From an uncultured Lactobacillus sp. (GTDB lineage Bacteria; Bacillota; Bacilli; Lactobacillales; Lactobacillaceae): 64,000 nucleotides of DNA. Below are positions 25,454 through 34,882 of the stretch, in pieces. The notes under the pieces were generated by a model. It saw only the letters and a program-made list of their open reading frames with translations. It made no database searches and was not told the DNA's origin. The position numbers were made by a program, and so were the translations under genes. The stretch's first letter is position 1. Each line of letters begins with the position of its first letter. The DNA is taken from NCBI GenBank assembly GCA_947565635.1, contig CANOGU010000004.1, positions 28,451 to 92,450 on the forward strand. Direction: 5' to 3'.

Positions 25454-25478
25454 GTGAAACTAGGTTTCACGGGTGAAA
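25454..25478 (+). repeat. Inverted repeats made of parS-like half sites
   Basis: GTGAAAC-TAG-GTTTCAC (25454-25470) is a perfect palindrome, and its right arm forms a second one, TTTCAC-GG-GTGAAA (25465-25478). Both use the half-sites of parS (TGTTTCAC-GTGAAACA), but in swapped order or with a 2-base insert, so neither is a canonical parS. It lies directly before rsmG, three genes ahead of parB, and in RNA would form a hairpin next to the start codon. Confidence 0.45.
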
Positions 25479-25479
25479 A

Positions 25480-26199
25480 ATGAATCCAGAAATTTTTGCA
25501 AAAGAACTCGCAAAATATGGCTTTGAACTTAGTGATAATCAAAAAGGCCAATTTGCGACATACTATAATAAATTAATTGAATTTAATAAAAAAGTTAATC
25601 TTACCAGAATTACTGATGAAGACGAGGTTTATTTAAAACATTTTTTTGATAGCATTACACCTCTTTTGGAATTTCCCGACCTATTTAAAGGCGAAAAGAC
25701 CTTGTGTGATGTTGGAGCAGGAGCTGGTTTTCCTTCCTTACCAATTAAAATTTTATGTCCTAACTTGCGGATTACAATTGTTGATTCTTTGGGTAAACGA
25801 TTGAAATTTTTAGACGAATTAGTAAATGATTTAGACTTAGATGAAGTTACTTTAGTTCATAGTCGCGCAGAAGACGCAGGACAAAATAAAAATTTACGAG
25901 AAAAATTTGATTTAGTCACTGGACGAGCAGTAGCAAGAATGAGTGTCTTGAGTGAATACTGCTTGCCATTAACTAAAGTCAATGGAGATCTGGTCGCGTT
26001 AAAAGGACCTAAGGCACAAGATGAATTAGCAGAAGCTAAACATGCAATTGAAGTGTTAGGGGGAGAAGTTGAAGACGTTAAGGAATTAACTCTTCCTGAT
26101 AGTGATGATGAGCGTACATTAATCATAGTCAAAAAAGTAAAGACTACACCAAAGAAATATCCGCGTCAGGCTGGTACGCCGAATAAAAAACCACTTTAA
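25480..26199 (+). CDS. rsmG: 16S rRNA (guanine-527-N7) methyltransferase RsmG
   Basis: A 239-residue SAM methyltransferase. The SAM loop [15 protein letters not shown] and [15 protein letters not shown] are RsmG hallmarks; [17 protein letters not shown] follows. It methylates G527 of 16S rRNA; loss causes low-level streptomycin resistance in other bacteria. First gene of the chromosome-partitioning operon, as in many Firmicutes. The C-terminal tail is basic ([14 protein letters not shown]). The RBS is GGGTGA close to the ATG. Confidence 0.95.
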   Translation: MNPEIFAKELAKYGFELSDNQKGQFATYYNKLIEFNKKVNLTRITDEDEVYLKHFFDSITPLLEFPDLFKGEKTLCDVGAGAGFPSLPIKILCPNLRITIVDSLGKRLKFLDELVNDLDLDEVTLVHSRAEDAGQNKNLREKFDLVTGRAVARMSVLSEYCLPLTKVNGDLVALKGPKAQDELAEAKHAIEVLGGEVEDVKELTLPDSDDERTLIIVKKVKTTPKKYPRQAGTPNKKPL

Positions 26200-26221
26200 A
26201 TTTGATTGGGGGATTTGAAAT

Positions 26222-27103
26222 ATGGCATTTTCATTATTTGGCAATCGTCAAAAAAAGATTCCTGAAAGTAAGCAGGTTCAAGAGATTGAATTAGATAAAA
26301 TTATTCCTAATCGCTATCAGCCACGTCATACTTTTAGTGATGAATCAATTGAAGAATTAGCTGCTACTCTAAAAGAACAAGGGCTATTACAACCTATTAT
26401 TCTTCGCAAGCCCGCTGATGGTCCTGAGGGAGAGTATGAAATCATTGCTGGAGAACGTCGTTTCCGTGCTGCTCAGTCATTAAATTGGACTAAAATTCCA
26501 GCAATTGTTGAAGATATGGATGATGAAAAAGCAGCCTCCTTGGCTTTAGTTGAAAATCTACAACGTGAGAATCTTAATCCAATTGATGAAGCGCAAGCTT
26601 ATGTTCAATTAATGAAGGTTAATAACTTAACTCAAACCGAATTGGCTGCTCAAATGGGTAAGACTCAATCTTATATTGCTAATAAAATTAGATTGCTCAA
26701 ACTTACACCAAAGGTACAAGGCTTTTTAATTGATAAGAAAATCTCACAACGGCATGGACGTGCTCTTTTAGCTTTGAATGGAGAAGATCAAGATACCGCT
26801 GTTAGTGAAATTGTTAAGAATGGCTTAACAGTAAAAGAAACCGAAGAGATGGTAAAAGATCTTGATGGCTATTTTGAAGCACAAGAAAAGGCTAAAGAGG
26901 AAGAATTTCAAGCAGATAAACCTAAAAAAGAGAAAAAAGCTAAGAAAAAGGTCCAAGTTCGAACAGCTAATGACTTTAAAGTACAAATAAATACCATTAA
27001 AAAAGCAATTAAGATGGCAAAAGATTCAGGAATGACTGTGAAATATAAAGAAGATAAAAAGGGAGATTCCTATAAGATTACTATTGAATTGCTTAAAAAG
27101 TAA
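26222..27103 (+). CDS. noc: Nucleoid occlusion protein Noc (ParB paralogue)
   Basis: A 293-residue ParB-family CTPase-type protein. It has PNRYQPR, GERRFRAAQSLNW and ENLQRENLNPIDEAQAY (CTP-binding and N-terminal domain), then the HTH (TQTELAAQMGKTQSYIANKI), and a C-terminal dimerisation region with INTIKKAIKMAKDSGM as in B. subtilis Noc. The start MAFSLFGNRQ resembles Noc's membrane-targeting amphipathic helix. Noc prevents FtsZ assembly over the nucleoid. Gene order rsmG-noc-parA-parB supports this over a second partition ParB. Confidence 0.88.
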   Translation: MAFSLFGNRQKKIPESKQVQEIELDKIIPNRYQPRHTFSDESIEELAATLKEQGLLQPIILRKPADGPEGEYEIIAGERRFRAAQSLNWTKIPAIVEDMDDEKAASLALVENLQRENLNPIDEAQAYVQLMKVNNLTQTELAAQMGKTQSYIANKIRLLKLTPKVQGFLIDKKISQRHGRALLALNGEDQDTAVSEIVKNGLTVKETEEMVKDLDGYFEAQEKAKEEEFQADKPKKEKKAKKKVQVRTANDFKVQINTIKKAIKMAKDSGMTVKYKEDKKGDSYKITIELLKK

Positions 27104-27117
27104 GCAAAGGGGTAAAT

Positions 27118-27891
27118 ATGGTTCAAATTATTTCGGTTGCTAATCAAAAAGGCGGCGTTGGTAAAACAACTACAACAATTAATTTAGGTGCCAGTATTGC
27201 AAATCATGGTTATAAAGTTTTAATTGTTGATATTGATCCGCAAGGAAATGCGACATCTGGTTTAGGCATTGAAAAATCTTCTGTAGATAAGGATATCTAT
27301 AATGTTTTAATTGATGAAATTTCTTTGTCTGAAACAATTCATCATACTGAGACTAAGAATCTTGATGCAGTTCCAGCTACGATACAATTAGCTGGTGCTG
27401 AGATGGAATTAACTTCAATGATGGCCCGTGAAACTAGATTAAAACAAGGAATTGATGAAGTAAGTCATGAATATGATTTTATTTTAATTGATTGTCCACC
27501 TTCTTTAGGACAACTTTCAATTAATGCTTTTACGGCTTCAGATTCAATTCTAATCCCAGTTCAAAGCGAATATTATGCAATGGAAGGCTTAAGTCAGCTG
27601 TTGAATACAATTCGCTTAGTTCAAAAGCATTTTAATAAAAACTTAGGCGTTGAAGGAGTTCTTTTAACAATGCTTGATGCAAGAACTAATTTAGGTGCAG
27701 AAGTTGTTAAGGAAGTACAATCCTACTTTAATAAAAAAGTTTATAAAACCATTATTCCGAGAATTACTAAATTGGCAGAAGCACCAAGTTATGGTCAACC
27801 AATTACAGAATATGCGCCGAAATCTCGGGGCTCACAAGTGTATGATTCCTTAGCAAAAGAGGTGTTGAAAGCTCATGGTAAAAAACTCTAA
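27118..27891 (+). CDS. parA: Chromosome-partitioning ATPase ParA/Soj
   Basis: A 257-residue Walker-type ATPase with the deviant Walker A KGGVGKTTT (residues about 11-19), switch DIDPQGNATSGLG, and Walker B-like IDCPPSLG. No N-terminal HTH, as in chromosomal Soj. It works with ParB and parS to separate origins and influences DnaA. RBS AAAGGGG. Its end overlaps parB by 17 bases. Confidence 0.95.
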   Translation: MVQIISVANQKGGVGKTTTTINLGASIANHGYKVLIVDIDPQGNATSGLGIEKSSVDKDIYNVLIDEISLSETIHHTETKNLDAVPATIQLAGAEMELTSMMARETRLKQGIDEVSHEYDFILIDCPPSLGQLSINAFTASDSILIPVQSEYYAMEGLSQLLNTIRLVQKHFNKNLGVEGVLLTMLDARTNLGAEVVKEVQSYFNKKVYKTIIPRITKLAEAPSYGQPITEYAPKSRGSQVYDSLAKEVLKAHGKKL

Positions 27892-28756
27892 AGAACCTAA
27901 AAAACGTGGTCTTGGACGTGGATTAGAAGCTTTATTTGATGAAAGCCCGCAAGTTCAAGAAACTGAAGAAATTACAGAAATTCCTTTAGATGAAATTAGA
28001 CCCAATCCTTATCAACCTAGAAAAACGTTTGATAATAAAAGCTTAAAGGAACTCTCTGAATCCATTAAAGAAAATGGCGTCTTTCAGCCAATTATTATTC
28101 GTAAATCAGTTAATGGTTACGAGATTATTGCGGGTGAGCGACGTTTTCGTGCTTCCAAATTAGCTAAGAAAAAAACAATTCCAGCTATTATTCGTAAATT
28201 TGATGAAGCACAAATGATGGAAGTTGCAGTTTTGGAAAACTTGCAACGTGAAGATCTGACACCTTTAGAAGAAGCTCAAGCTTATGAAATGCTTCAAAAG
28301 AATCTGGGCTTAACTCAAGCTGAAGTTTCAAAAAGATTAGGAAAGTCTCGACCATATATTGCTAACTATCTTCGTTTGCTTACCCTGCCACAAAAAACTA
28401 AGCGTCTTCTCCAAAGAGGAGAACTATCAATGGGTCAAGCAAGAACTCTGCTGGGATTAAAAGATAAAGATGGTATTGATGACCTAGCTCGAAAAGTAGT
28501 TAAGAATGGAATCACTGTCCGTCAATTAGAGTCATTAGTAGCTAAATTAAACGAAAAAGAAAAGAAGCCCAAGAAAAAGTCTATTAAAAAATCTGCTTTC
28601 ATTCGGGCTAGTGAGTCTCAATTAACTAATAAATTTGGTACTAGTGTAAATATTACCGAAGGCAAAAAAGGAAATGGTCATTTAGCCATTGATTTTGCAT
28701 CAACGGATGAATTAAATCGAATTTTGGATTTACTAGGAATTAATTTAGATAAATAA
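27875..28756 (+). CDS. parB: Chromosome-partitioning protein ParB/Spo0J
   Basis: A 293-residue ParB: the N-terminal RGLGRGLEALF motif that contacts ParA, PNPYQPRKTFD, GERRFRASKL (CTP pocket), the HTH TQAEVSKRLGKSRPYIANYL that reads parS, and a C-terminal dimer domain. GTG or ATG inside parA: the start ATG at 27875 lies within the parA end, so translation is coupled. It clamps DNA around parS. I see no perfect parS site in this window. Confidence 0.95.
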   Translation: MVKNSKEPKKRGLGRGLEALFDESPQVQETEEITEIPLDEIRPNPYQPRKTFDNKSLKELSESIKENGVFQPIIIRKSVNGYEIIAGERRFRASKLAKKKTIPAIIRKFDEAQMMEVAVLENLQREDLTPLEEAQAYEMLQKNLGLTQAEVSKRLGKSRPYIANYLRLLTLPQKTKRLLQRGELSMGQARTLLGLKDKDGIDDLARKVVKNGITVRQLESLVAKLNEKEKKPKKKSIKKSAFIRASESQLTNKFGTSVNITEGKKGNGHLAIDFASTDELNRILDLLGINLDK

Positions 28757-28776
28757 TTAATAGGAGCTGATTTTTC

Positions 28777-29025
28777 ATGTATCATTTGGGCGATGTAGTA
28801 CAGATGAAAAAACCACATGCATGTGGTGAAAATAAGTGGGAAATCTTGCGAATGGGTGCAGACATTCGCATTAAGTGCTTAGGGTGTGGTCATTTAATTA
28901 TGATGCCCCGAGCAGAATTCAATAAAAAATTAAAAAAAGTGCTGCATTCAGCAAATGATCCTGTTAACTTAAAAGAGGAACATTACGTTCCTAAGGAAAA
29001 TATTGCTGTGCCACACTTTGAATAA
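28777..29025 (+). CDS. DUF951 family protein
   Basis: An 82-residue protein starting MYHLGDVVQMKKPHACGENKW, the DUF951 signature, with three to four Cys (CG..., CLGCGH) that suggest a zinc knuckle. It commonly lies between parB and ychF in lactobacilli and bacilli. Function unknown. RBS AGGAGCTG. Confidence 0.9.
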   Translation: MYHLGDVVQMKKPHACGENKWEILRMGADIRIKCLGCGHLIMMPRAEFNKKLKKVLHSANDPVNLKEEHYVPKENIAVPHFE

Positions 29026-29047
29026 AACCAATTAAGAGGAGAATAAT

Positions 29048-30148
29048 ATGTCATTAACTGCAGGTATTGTTGGATTACCAAATGTTGGTAAGTCTACTTT
29101 GTTTAACGCGATTACTAAGGCTGGTGCTGAAATGGCAAACTATCCATTTGCTACAATCGAGCCAAATGTGGGGATGGTTGAAGTTCCAGATAGTCGTCTA
29201 GCTCGTATTCAAGAATTAATTCCAGCTAAGAAGATTGTTCATACTACATTTGAATTTACTGATATTGCTGGTTTAGTAAAAGGTGCATCAAAAGGTGAAG
29301 GACTTGGAAATAAGTTCCTTGAAAATATCCGCCAAACCGATGCAATTGTTCACGTTGTTCGTGCTTTTGATGATGACAACATTACCTCAGTTACTGGTAA
29401 GGTTGATCCGGAAGAAGATATCAACACAATTAATCTGGAATTAGCAATTGCGGACTTATATGCAGTTAACCGTAGAATTGGAAAAGTTCAAAAGGTTGCT
29501 CAACAAGGCGATAAGGAAGCTAAAGCTGAATTAGCTGTTTTAAATAAATTAAAGCCAGTTCTTGAAGAAGGTAAAGCTGCTCGCTCAATTGACTTTAATG
29601 AAGATGAACAAAAGATCGTTAAGGGACTATTCTTACTTACTTCTAAACCAGTTATTTATGTTGCTAATATTGCTGAAAGTTCAATGGCTGATCCAGAAAG
29701 CGATAAGTACTACCAAATTGTCAAAAAACATGCTGAAAGTGAAAATGCAGAGGCTTTAGGAATTAGTGCTGCTACTGAAGAAGAAATTGCTTCAATGGAT
29801 GAAGATGAAAGAAAAGAATTTCTTGAAATGGAAGGCGTTGAAGAGTCTGGACTTGATCGCTTGATTAAGGCTGCTTACCACATTTTAGGGCTTCGTACTT
29901 TCTTTACTGCTGGTGGTCCTGAGACTCGTGCATGGACTTTCCATGAAGGCATGAAAGCACCACAAGTTGCAGGTGTTATTCACTCAGACTTTGAACGTGG
30001 ATTCATTCGAGCAGAAGTTGTTTCATTTGATGATTTAAATGAGCTTGAAACTATGCAAAAAGTTAAAGAAGCTGGAAAGCTTCGTCTTGAAGGAAAAGAT
30101 TATGTAGTTCAAGATGGGGATATTATTGAATTTAGATTTAATGTTTAG
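29048..30148 (+). CDS. ychF: Redox-regulated ATPase YchF (Obg family)
   Basis: A 366-residue P-loop protein. G1 is GLPNVGKSTLFNA, followed by NYPFATIEPN; the NxxE-type element of the G4 region specifies ATP rather than GTP in YchF; the TGS domain is at the C-terminus (ARAWTF-like TRAWTFHEGMKAPQVAG). It binds ribosomes and affects stress responses. RBS TTAAGAGGAG. Eleven bases separate it from the DUF1129 gene. Confidence 0.95.
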   Translation: MSLTAGIVGLPNVGKSTLFNAITKAGAEMANYPFATIEPNVGMVEVPDSRLARIQELIPAKKIVHTTFEFTDIAGLVKGASKGEGLGNKFLENIRQTDAIVHVVRAFDDDNITSVTGKVDPEEDINTINLELAIADLYAVNRRIGKVQKVAQQGDKEAKAELAVLNKLKPVLEEGKAARSIDFNEDEQKIVKGLFLLTSKPVIYVANIAESSMADPESDKYYQIVKKHAESENAEALGISAATEEEIASMDEDERKEFLEMEGVEESGLDRLIKAAYHILGLRTFFTAGGPETRAWTFHEGMKAPQVAGVIHSDFERGFIRAEVVSFDDLNELETMQKVKEAGKLRLEGKDYVVQDGDIIEFRFNV

Positions 30149-30159
30149 GAGTTTGTTGA

Positions 30160-30993
30160 ATGGATCCAAAAGATCAAAATAAAAGTAAAAATACTGAAGC
30201 TGCCAAGAACTCAACAGCAGGTAATGCGCAACAAGAAAAATTAAAAAAGGCACATGAACAAAATGCTCGTGATGAAGAGATTAAAAAGATGTCTCCGAAA
30301 GAATTGCGTAATAAGTTGAGTAATAAAAACCAAGATTACATTTTTCGTTTGGAGAAGTTTTTGACAGAAGATCAAAACTATACTATGGATCAAGTAGAGC
30401 CAGCAATTGATCAAATTTTGCCAGAAATTATTGTTGCGCAACGTAAAGGAATTCCAGCATCTAACTTATATCAAAAAGCTCCAAGAGAAAAAGCAATTGA
30501 AATTGCTAATCCTAAAAAAGAAGCACCTAAGACTAAGTTTTGGATGCATGCCGTAGATAATGGTTTATTATACTTTGTTATTTTTGCCGGATTCTTTGGT
30601 GTAGTTCAACTATTTAACAACAGTTCTAAGCAACAAGATGGTATGCAACAAATGGGTATTTTAACTGTTGCATCAGTTACAATTTTATTTGGTATTTTAA
30701 TGGCATACTATAATGGTTTAATTACTAGGGATAAAAGTAAACGTCCACCAATGTGGCAAATTATTTTGATAGGTGTATTTTTAGTCGGAATCATAATGGT
30801 TTGGATTCAATTTACATCAATGCCATTTATGCGAGTGATTAATCCTGTATTAAACCCATGGGTTTACATTGTATTAGCGGTAATTGCCTTCTTTGTTCGC
30901 AGATGGTTCCGTCAAAAATACCATGTTGTTGATCCATTGCAAATTAAGCGTCAAAATGAAATTGCCGCTAGAAGACAAAATCGTCGAAATTAA
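30160..30993 (+). CDS. DUF1129 family membrane protein
   Basis: A 277-residue protein with a charged, Gln/Lys-rich cytoplasmic N-terminus (about 125 residues, with the block MSPKELRNKLSNKNQDYIF) and four C-terminal helices (about 130-255), ending in a basic tail RRQNRRN. It is the DUF1129 type found after ychF in lactobacilli. Function unknown. RBS AGGAGTTTG. Confidence 0.85.
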   Translation: MDPKDQNKSKNTEAAKNSTAGNAQQEKLKKAHEQNARDEEIKKMSPKELRNKLSNKNQDYIFRLEKFLTEDQNYTMDQVEPAIDQILPEIIVAQRKGIPASNLYQKAPREKAIEIANPKKEAPKTKFWMHAVDNGLLYFVIFAGFFGVVQLFNNSSKQQDGMQQMGILTVASVTILFGILMAYYNGLITRDKSKRPPMWQIILIGVFLVGIIMVWIQFTSMPFMRVINPVLNPWVYIVLAVIAFFVRRWFRQKYHVVDPLQIKRQNEIAARRQNRRN

Positions 30994-31065
30994 AAACGTG
31001 ACTATTTATTTAAATTAGTCTACAGTATAAATAAAAATAACAAATAATTTATTTGTTAAGGGAGT

Positions 31066-31098
31066 GAATAGACGGCGCGAGGCGTCTATTTATTTTTA
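31066..31098 (+). terminator. Terminator or attenuator hairpin before the ABC exporter operon
   Basis: An 8-bp stem AATAGACG/CGTCTATT (31067-31074 with 31083-31090) with a GC-rich loop, followed by TATTTTTATCTTTTTT. A short AT palindrome (31040-31058) precedes it. It could end the ychF operon or, because TATAAA at 31025 lies upstream, attenuate the exporter operon. Confidence 0.65.
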
Positions 31099-31128
31099 TC
31101 TTTTTTAAGTAAAGAACGGGGGTTTTAT

Positions 31129-32859
31129 ATGGTTAATGAGTTACGTAAGTCAATTAGACAATACAAAAAATTGTCGTTGACTTCCCCAGTCCTGGTTGCA
31201 GGTGAAGCTTTAATTGAAATGCTGATCCCGTACTTGGTTGGTATTCTAATTGATAGGGGAATTATGAAAGGGAATATGGGCTATATCAATAAATGGGGCC
31301 TAATTCTTTTTGTATTAACTTTAATTTCTTTAGCATTAGGTGCAAGTGCTAGTTATGTTTCTGCACATGCAGCGGCGGGATTTGCAGCTAATTTAAGAAA
31401 AGATATGTTTTATCATATTCAAGATTTTTCTTTTAGTAATATCGATAAGTTTTCTAGTGCTAGTTTGGTAACACGTCTAACAACAGACGTAACTAATGTT
31501 CAAAACGCATATCAAATGCTTATTAGAATTGCTGTTCGTGCGCCATTAATGCTAGTTTTTTCAATTATTATGTCAATCATTATCAGTCCTAGATTATCTT
31601 TAATCTTTGTGATAATTGCCCCAATTTTTGTCTTGATTTTAGCATTAATTATTAAAAGTGCATATCCTTACTTCCCACGTATTTTTAGAGGATATGATGC
31701 AATGAACCAAGATGTTCGTGAAAATATTCGCGGAATTAGAGAAGTAAAGACTTATGTTCAAGAAGAAGCCCAAATTGAAAAGTTTGAAAAGTCATCTGGT
31801 TTTATTTATAAACTTTTCTCAACTGCGCAAAAGATTATGTCACTTAATGCGTTAGTTGTAATGGCAGTTCTTAATATTTCAACTTTAGCAATCTGTTGGT
31901 TTGGTGCCAAAGAAATCGTTGGTGGAAGTTTACAAACTGGACAATTAGTTTCTATGTTTTCGTATTCAAACTCTGTTTTGTTTAGTTTAAATATTTTAGC
32001 TATGATCACTACACAATTAGTTATTTCTGAAGCTAGTGGTAAACGTATTGCAGCTGTCTTAACCGAAAAGCCAGCAATCGAAAATCCACGTAAACCTCTT
32101 AAAGACGTAACTAATGGAGATATTATTTTTGATCATGTTAACTTCAAATACTCACCAGATGAAAAGCACTATGCTTTAGAGGATATTAACTTACATATTA
32201 CCCCTGGGGAAACAATCGGTATTATCGGTGAGACTGGATCATCTAAATCAACTTTAGTTTCAATGATTCCTCGTCTTTACGATGTAACGTCTGGTGCAGT
32301 TAGAGTAGCTGGCCATAATGTTAAATCATACGAATTGAAGACCCTTCGTGATAAAGTTGCAATGGTTTTACAAAAGAATGTTTTGTTTAGTGGAACTGTT
32401 GAAGAAAACTTGAAATGGGGAAACGAAAATGCAACACATGAAGAAGTTGTAGCTGCAGCTAAGGTCGCTCATGCAGATGGTTTTATCCGTGAAATGCCAG
32501 ATGGCTATAATACAATGATCGAACAAGGCGGAAATAATGTTTCTGGTGGACAAAAACAACGTTTGACTATTGCTCGTGCACTTTTGAAGAATCCGGAAAT
32601 TTTAATTCTAGATGATTCAACCTCTGCTGTGGATACGACAACTGAGCGTGAAATTCGTGAATCTTTAGCAAAAGACATGCCGCACACTACTAAGATTATT
32701 ATTTCCCAAAGAGTTGTTTCCATTAAGGATGCAGATCGAATTATTGTTATGGATCACGGTAAGATTCAATCAATTGGAACTCACGAAGAATTAATGAAAA
32801 CCAATGAACTTTATCGTTCAATTGCTAAGTTCCAAGAAGAAAATAATGCGGGAAAGTAG
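31129..32859 (+). CDS. Heterodimeric ABC multidrug exporter, degenerate-NBD subunit
   Basis: A 576-residue half exporter with a six-helix membrane domain (to about 310). Its ATPase has a non-canonical set: Walker A GETGSSKST (367-375, Ser for the usual Gly), signature VSGGQKQRL (intact), Walker B followed by Asp rather than Glu (ILDDSTSAVD) and Gln in place of the switch His (ISQRVVSI). This is the pattern of the degenerate member of LmrCD/TM287-288-type heterodimers. Its intact signature completes the active site of the partner. 13 bases separate it from the next gene. RBS CGGGGG. Confidence 0.9.
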   Translation: MVNELRKSIRQYKKLSLTSPVLVAGEALIEMLIPYLVGILIDRGIMKGNMGYINKWGLILFVLTLISLALGASASYVSAHAAAGFAANLRKDMFYHIQDFSFSNIDKFSSASLVTRLTTDVTNVQNAYQMLIRIAVRAPLMLVFSIIMSIIISPRLSLIFVIIAPIFVLILALIIKSAYPYFPRIFRGYDAMNQDVRENIRGIREVKTYVQEEAQIEKFEKSSGFIYKLFSTAQKIMSLNALVVMAVLNISTLAICWFGAKEIVGGSLQTGQLVSMFSYSNSVLFSLNILAMITTQLVISEASGKRIAAVLTEKPAIENPRKPLKDVTNGDIIFDHVNFKYSPDEKHYALEDINLHITPGETIGIIGETGSSKSTLVSMIPRLYDVTSGAVRVAGHNVKSYELKTLRDKVAMVLQKNVLFSGTVEENLKWGNENATHEEVVAAAKVAHADGFIREMPDGYNTMIEQGGNNVSGGQKQRLTIARALLKNPEILILDDSTSAVDTTTEREIRESLAKDMPHTTKIIISQRVVSIKDADRIIVMDHGKIQSIGTHEELMKTNELYRSIAKFQEENNAGK

Positions 32860-32872
32860 GTGAGAGTGAGTT

Positions 32873-34729
32873 ATGGATCAAGTAAAAGAAAAAACACAAC
32901 CTAAAGGAAATCGAATAAAAGTCCTTGGTCGTTTATTAAAATTAGTTTTAACAACGAGCCCTTGGATGTTAGTTGTTTCAATAATTACTATTATTTTAGC
33001 AGCTGCTTCTGCTGTAATTGGATCACTATTTATTGAGCGACTGATTGATACTTACGTAACACCACTCTTACATGAAAAAGTTCCGAATTATGGCCCACTT
33101 CTAAACGCAATTTTGGTAATGTTTGGGATTTATGCAATTGGCTTCATCTCTAACTATCTTTTCAGTATGTTAATGGGTGTTTTAGCTCAAAAAGTTCAGT
33201 TCCGTGTCCGTAATGAAACATTTGCTCATATGGAATCTTTGCCAATTGCTTATTTTGATCAAAATAATTATGGGGATATCATGAGTCGTTATACTAACGA
33301 TATTGATACCTTGATGCAAATGATTTCGCAGTCATTGCCGCAATTCTTAAATTCAGCATTGAGTTTGATTTTTGTTATTGTAGCCATGTTTAGTTTAAGC
33401 TGGCAACTAACTTTATTCTCATTTATTATTTTTGCTTTATCATTTGGAATTGTTAGATTTTTAACTATTAAATCTAGTTATTACTTCAAAGTACAACAGA
33501 ATAAATTAGGACAAATCAATGGTTATAACGAAGAGATGCTTAATGGTTTAAAAGTTATTAAGGTCTTCTCTCATGAACCTGAAGCTGAAGAAGGGTTTGA
33601 TAAGTTTAACGAAGAGTTACGTGGAGCTTCTGGAAAAGCTAATACATATGCAACAATCCTATTCCCAATTATGGGTAACATGGGAAACTTATTATATGTA
33701 TTAATTGCATTTATTGGAGGAGCAGCTGCAATTAATGGTTGGGCTCCACTAACCTTAGGTGCAATTGCTTCATTCTTACAGTTATCGCGTCAATTTAGTA
33801 TGCCAATTGCTCAAATTTCACAGCAATTGAACTCAATTGTTCTAGCTTTAGCTGGTGCTCAAAGAATTTTTGCACTAGAAGATGAACCATCTGAAATTGA
33901 TAATGGGGATGTTATTATGTCTCCTAATCAAGAAGTTAAGAATAGCTGGTACTGGGATGTGCCAGAAAAGAATGGCGATATTAAAAAAGTTCCAATTAAA
34001 GGTCACATTGTCTTTGATCACGTTAACTTCTCATATGTTCCAGAACATCAAATCTTGTATGATATTAATATCAATGCCAAACCTGGTATGAAAGTCGCTT
34101 TGGTTGGTGAAACGGGAGCAGGCAAGACGACTATTTCTAACATGCTTAACCGCTTCTATGAGATTCAATCCGGAAAGATAACCTATGATGGTGTTCCAAT
34201 TTCTCAAATTAGAAAAAATGATTTGAGACATTCTTTGTCGATTGTTTTACAAGAAACTCACCTCTTTACTGGAACTATTATGGATAATATTCGTTTTGGT
34301 AAACCTGATGCTAGTGATGATGAAGTATATCAAGCTGCGCGTTTAGCACATGCAGATGAGTTTATTCATGAACTTGATGACGGATATGAAACTGTAATTG
34401 ATGGTGATGGCGGCGATTTGTCGCAAGGCCAAATGCAACTGCTCAGTATTGCTAGAGCGATGATTGCGGATGAACCGGTAATGATTCTAGATGAAGCAAC
34501 TTCAAGTATTGATACTAGAACTGAACGTATGGTTCAAGCCGGTATGGACAACTTACTTGCTGGTAGGACAAGTTTTGTTATTGCTCACCGTTTATCAACA
34601 ATTGTTAACTCAGATCTTATTTTGGTTCTAGACCATGGTCATATTATTGAACGTGGTACCCATGAAGAACTTTTGAAACAAAAAGGTTACTACTACGAGT
34701 TGTACACTGGTAAAAAAGAATTAGATTAA
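32873..34729 (+). CDS. Heterodimeric ABC multidrug exporter, catalytic subunit
   Basis: A 618-residue partner half exporter. Walker A GETGAGKTT, Walker B ILDEATSSID with catalytic Glu and the His in IAHRLSTI are canonical; the signature LSQGQMQL is altered (Gln for Gly), which is expected because it faces the degenerate site. Between membrane domain and ATPase lies an insertion (about residues 345-385, with NSWYWDVPEKNGD) seen in this subfamily. It exports drugs or lipids. A terminator follows. RBS GTGAGAGTGAG. Confidence 0.9.
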   Translation: MDQVKEKTQPKGNRIKVLGRLLKLVLTTSPWMLVVSIITIILAAASAVIGSLFIERLIDTYVTPLLHEKVPNYGPLLNAILVMFGIYAIGFISNYLFSMLMGVLAQKVQFRVRNETFAHMESLPIAYFDQNNYGDIMSRYTNDIDTLMQMISQSLPQFLNSALSLIFVIVAMFSLSWQLTLFSFIIFALSFGIVRFLTIKSSYYFKVQQNKLGQINGYNEEMLNGLKVIKVFSHEPEAEEGFDKFNEELRGASGKANTYATILFPIMGNMGNLLYVLIAFIGGAAAINGWAPLTLGAIASFLQLSRQFSMPIAQISQQLNSIVLALAGAQRIFALEDEPSEIDNGDVIMSPNQEVKNSWYWDVPEKNGDIKKVPIKGHIVFDHVNFSYVPEHQILYDININAKPGMKVALVGETGAGKTTISNMLNRFYEIQSGKITYDGVPISQIRKNDLRHSLSIVLQETHLFTGTIMDNIRFGKPDASDDEVYQAARLAHADEFIHELDDGYETVIDGDGGDLSQGQMQLLSIARAMIADEPVMILDEATSSIDTRTERMVQAGMDNLLAGRTSFVIAHRLSTIVNSDLILVLDHGHIIERGTHEELLKQKGYYYELYTGKKELD

Positions 34730-34732
34730 TTA

Positions 34733-34773
34733 AAAATGGAGTCTAGAGATTTTTTCTAGAGTCCATTTTTTTA
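34733..34773 (+). terminator. Rho-independent terminator
   Basis: A 16-bp stem with one mismatch (34733-34748 with 34755-34770), arm AAAAATGGAGTCTAGA, followed by TTTATA. Confidence 0.85.
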
Positions 34774-34882
34774 TAATTCTTTAAAAACGTGGTTTAATTT
34801 AGGTAATTAAAAGGAAAACAGGTAAAATATTAATAATAGATTTTTTAATGTGATAAATAATTATAGATAAGGAGCAATCCTC

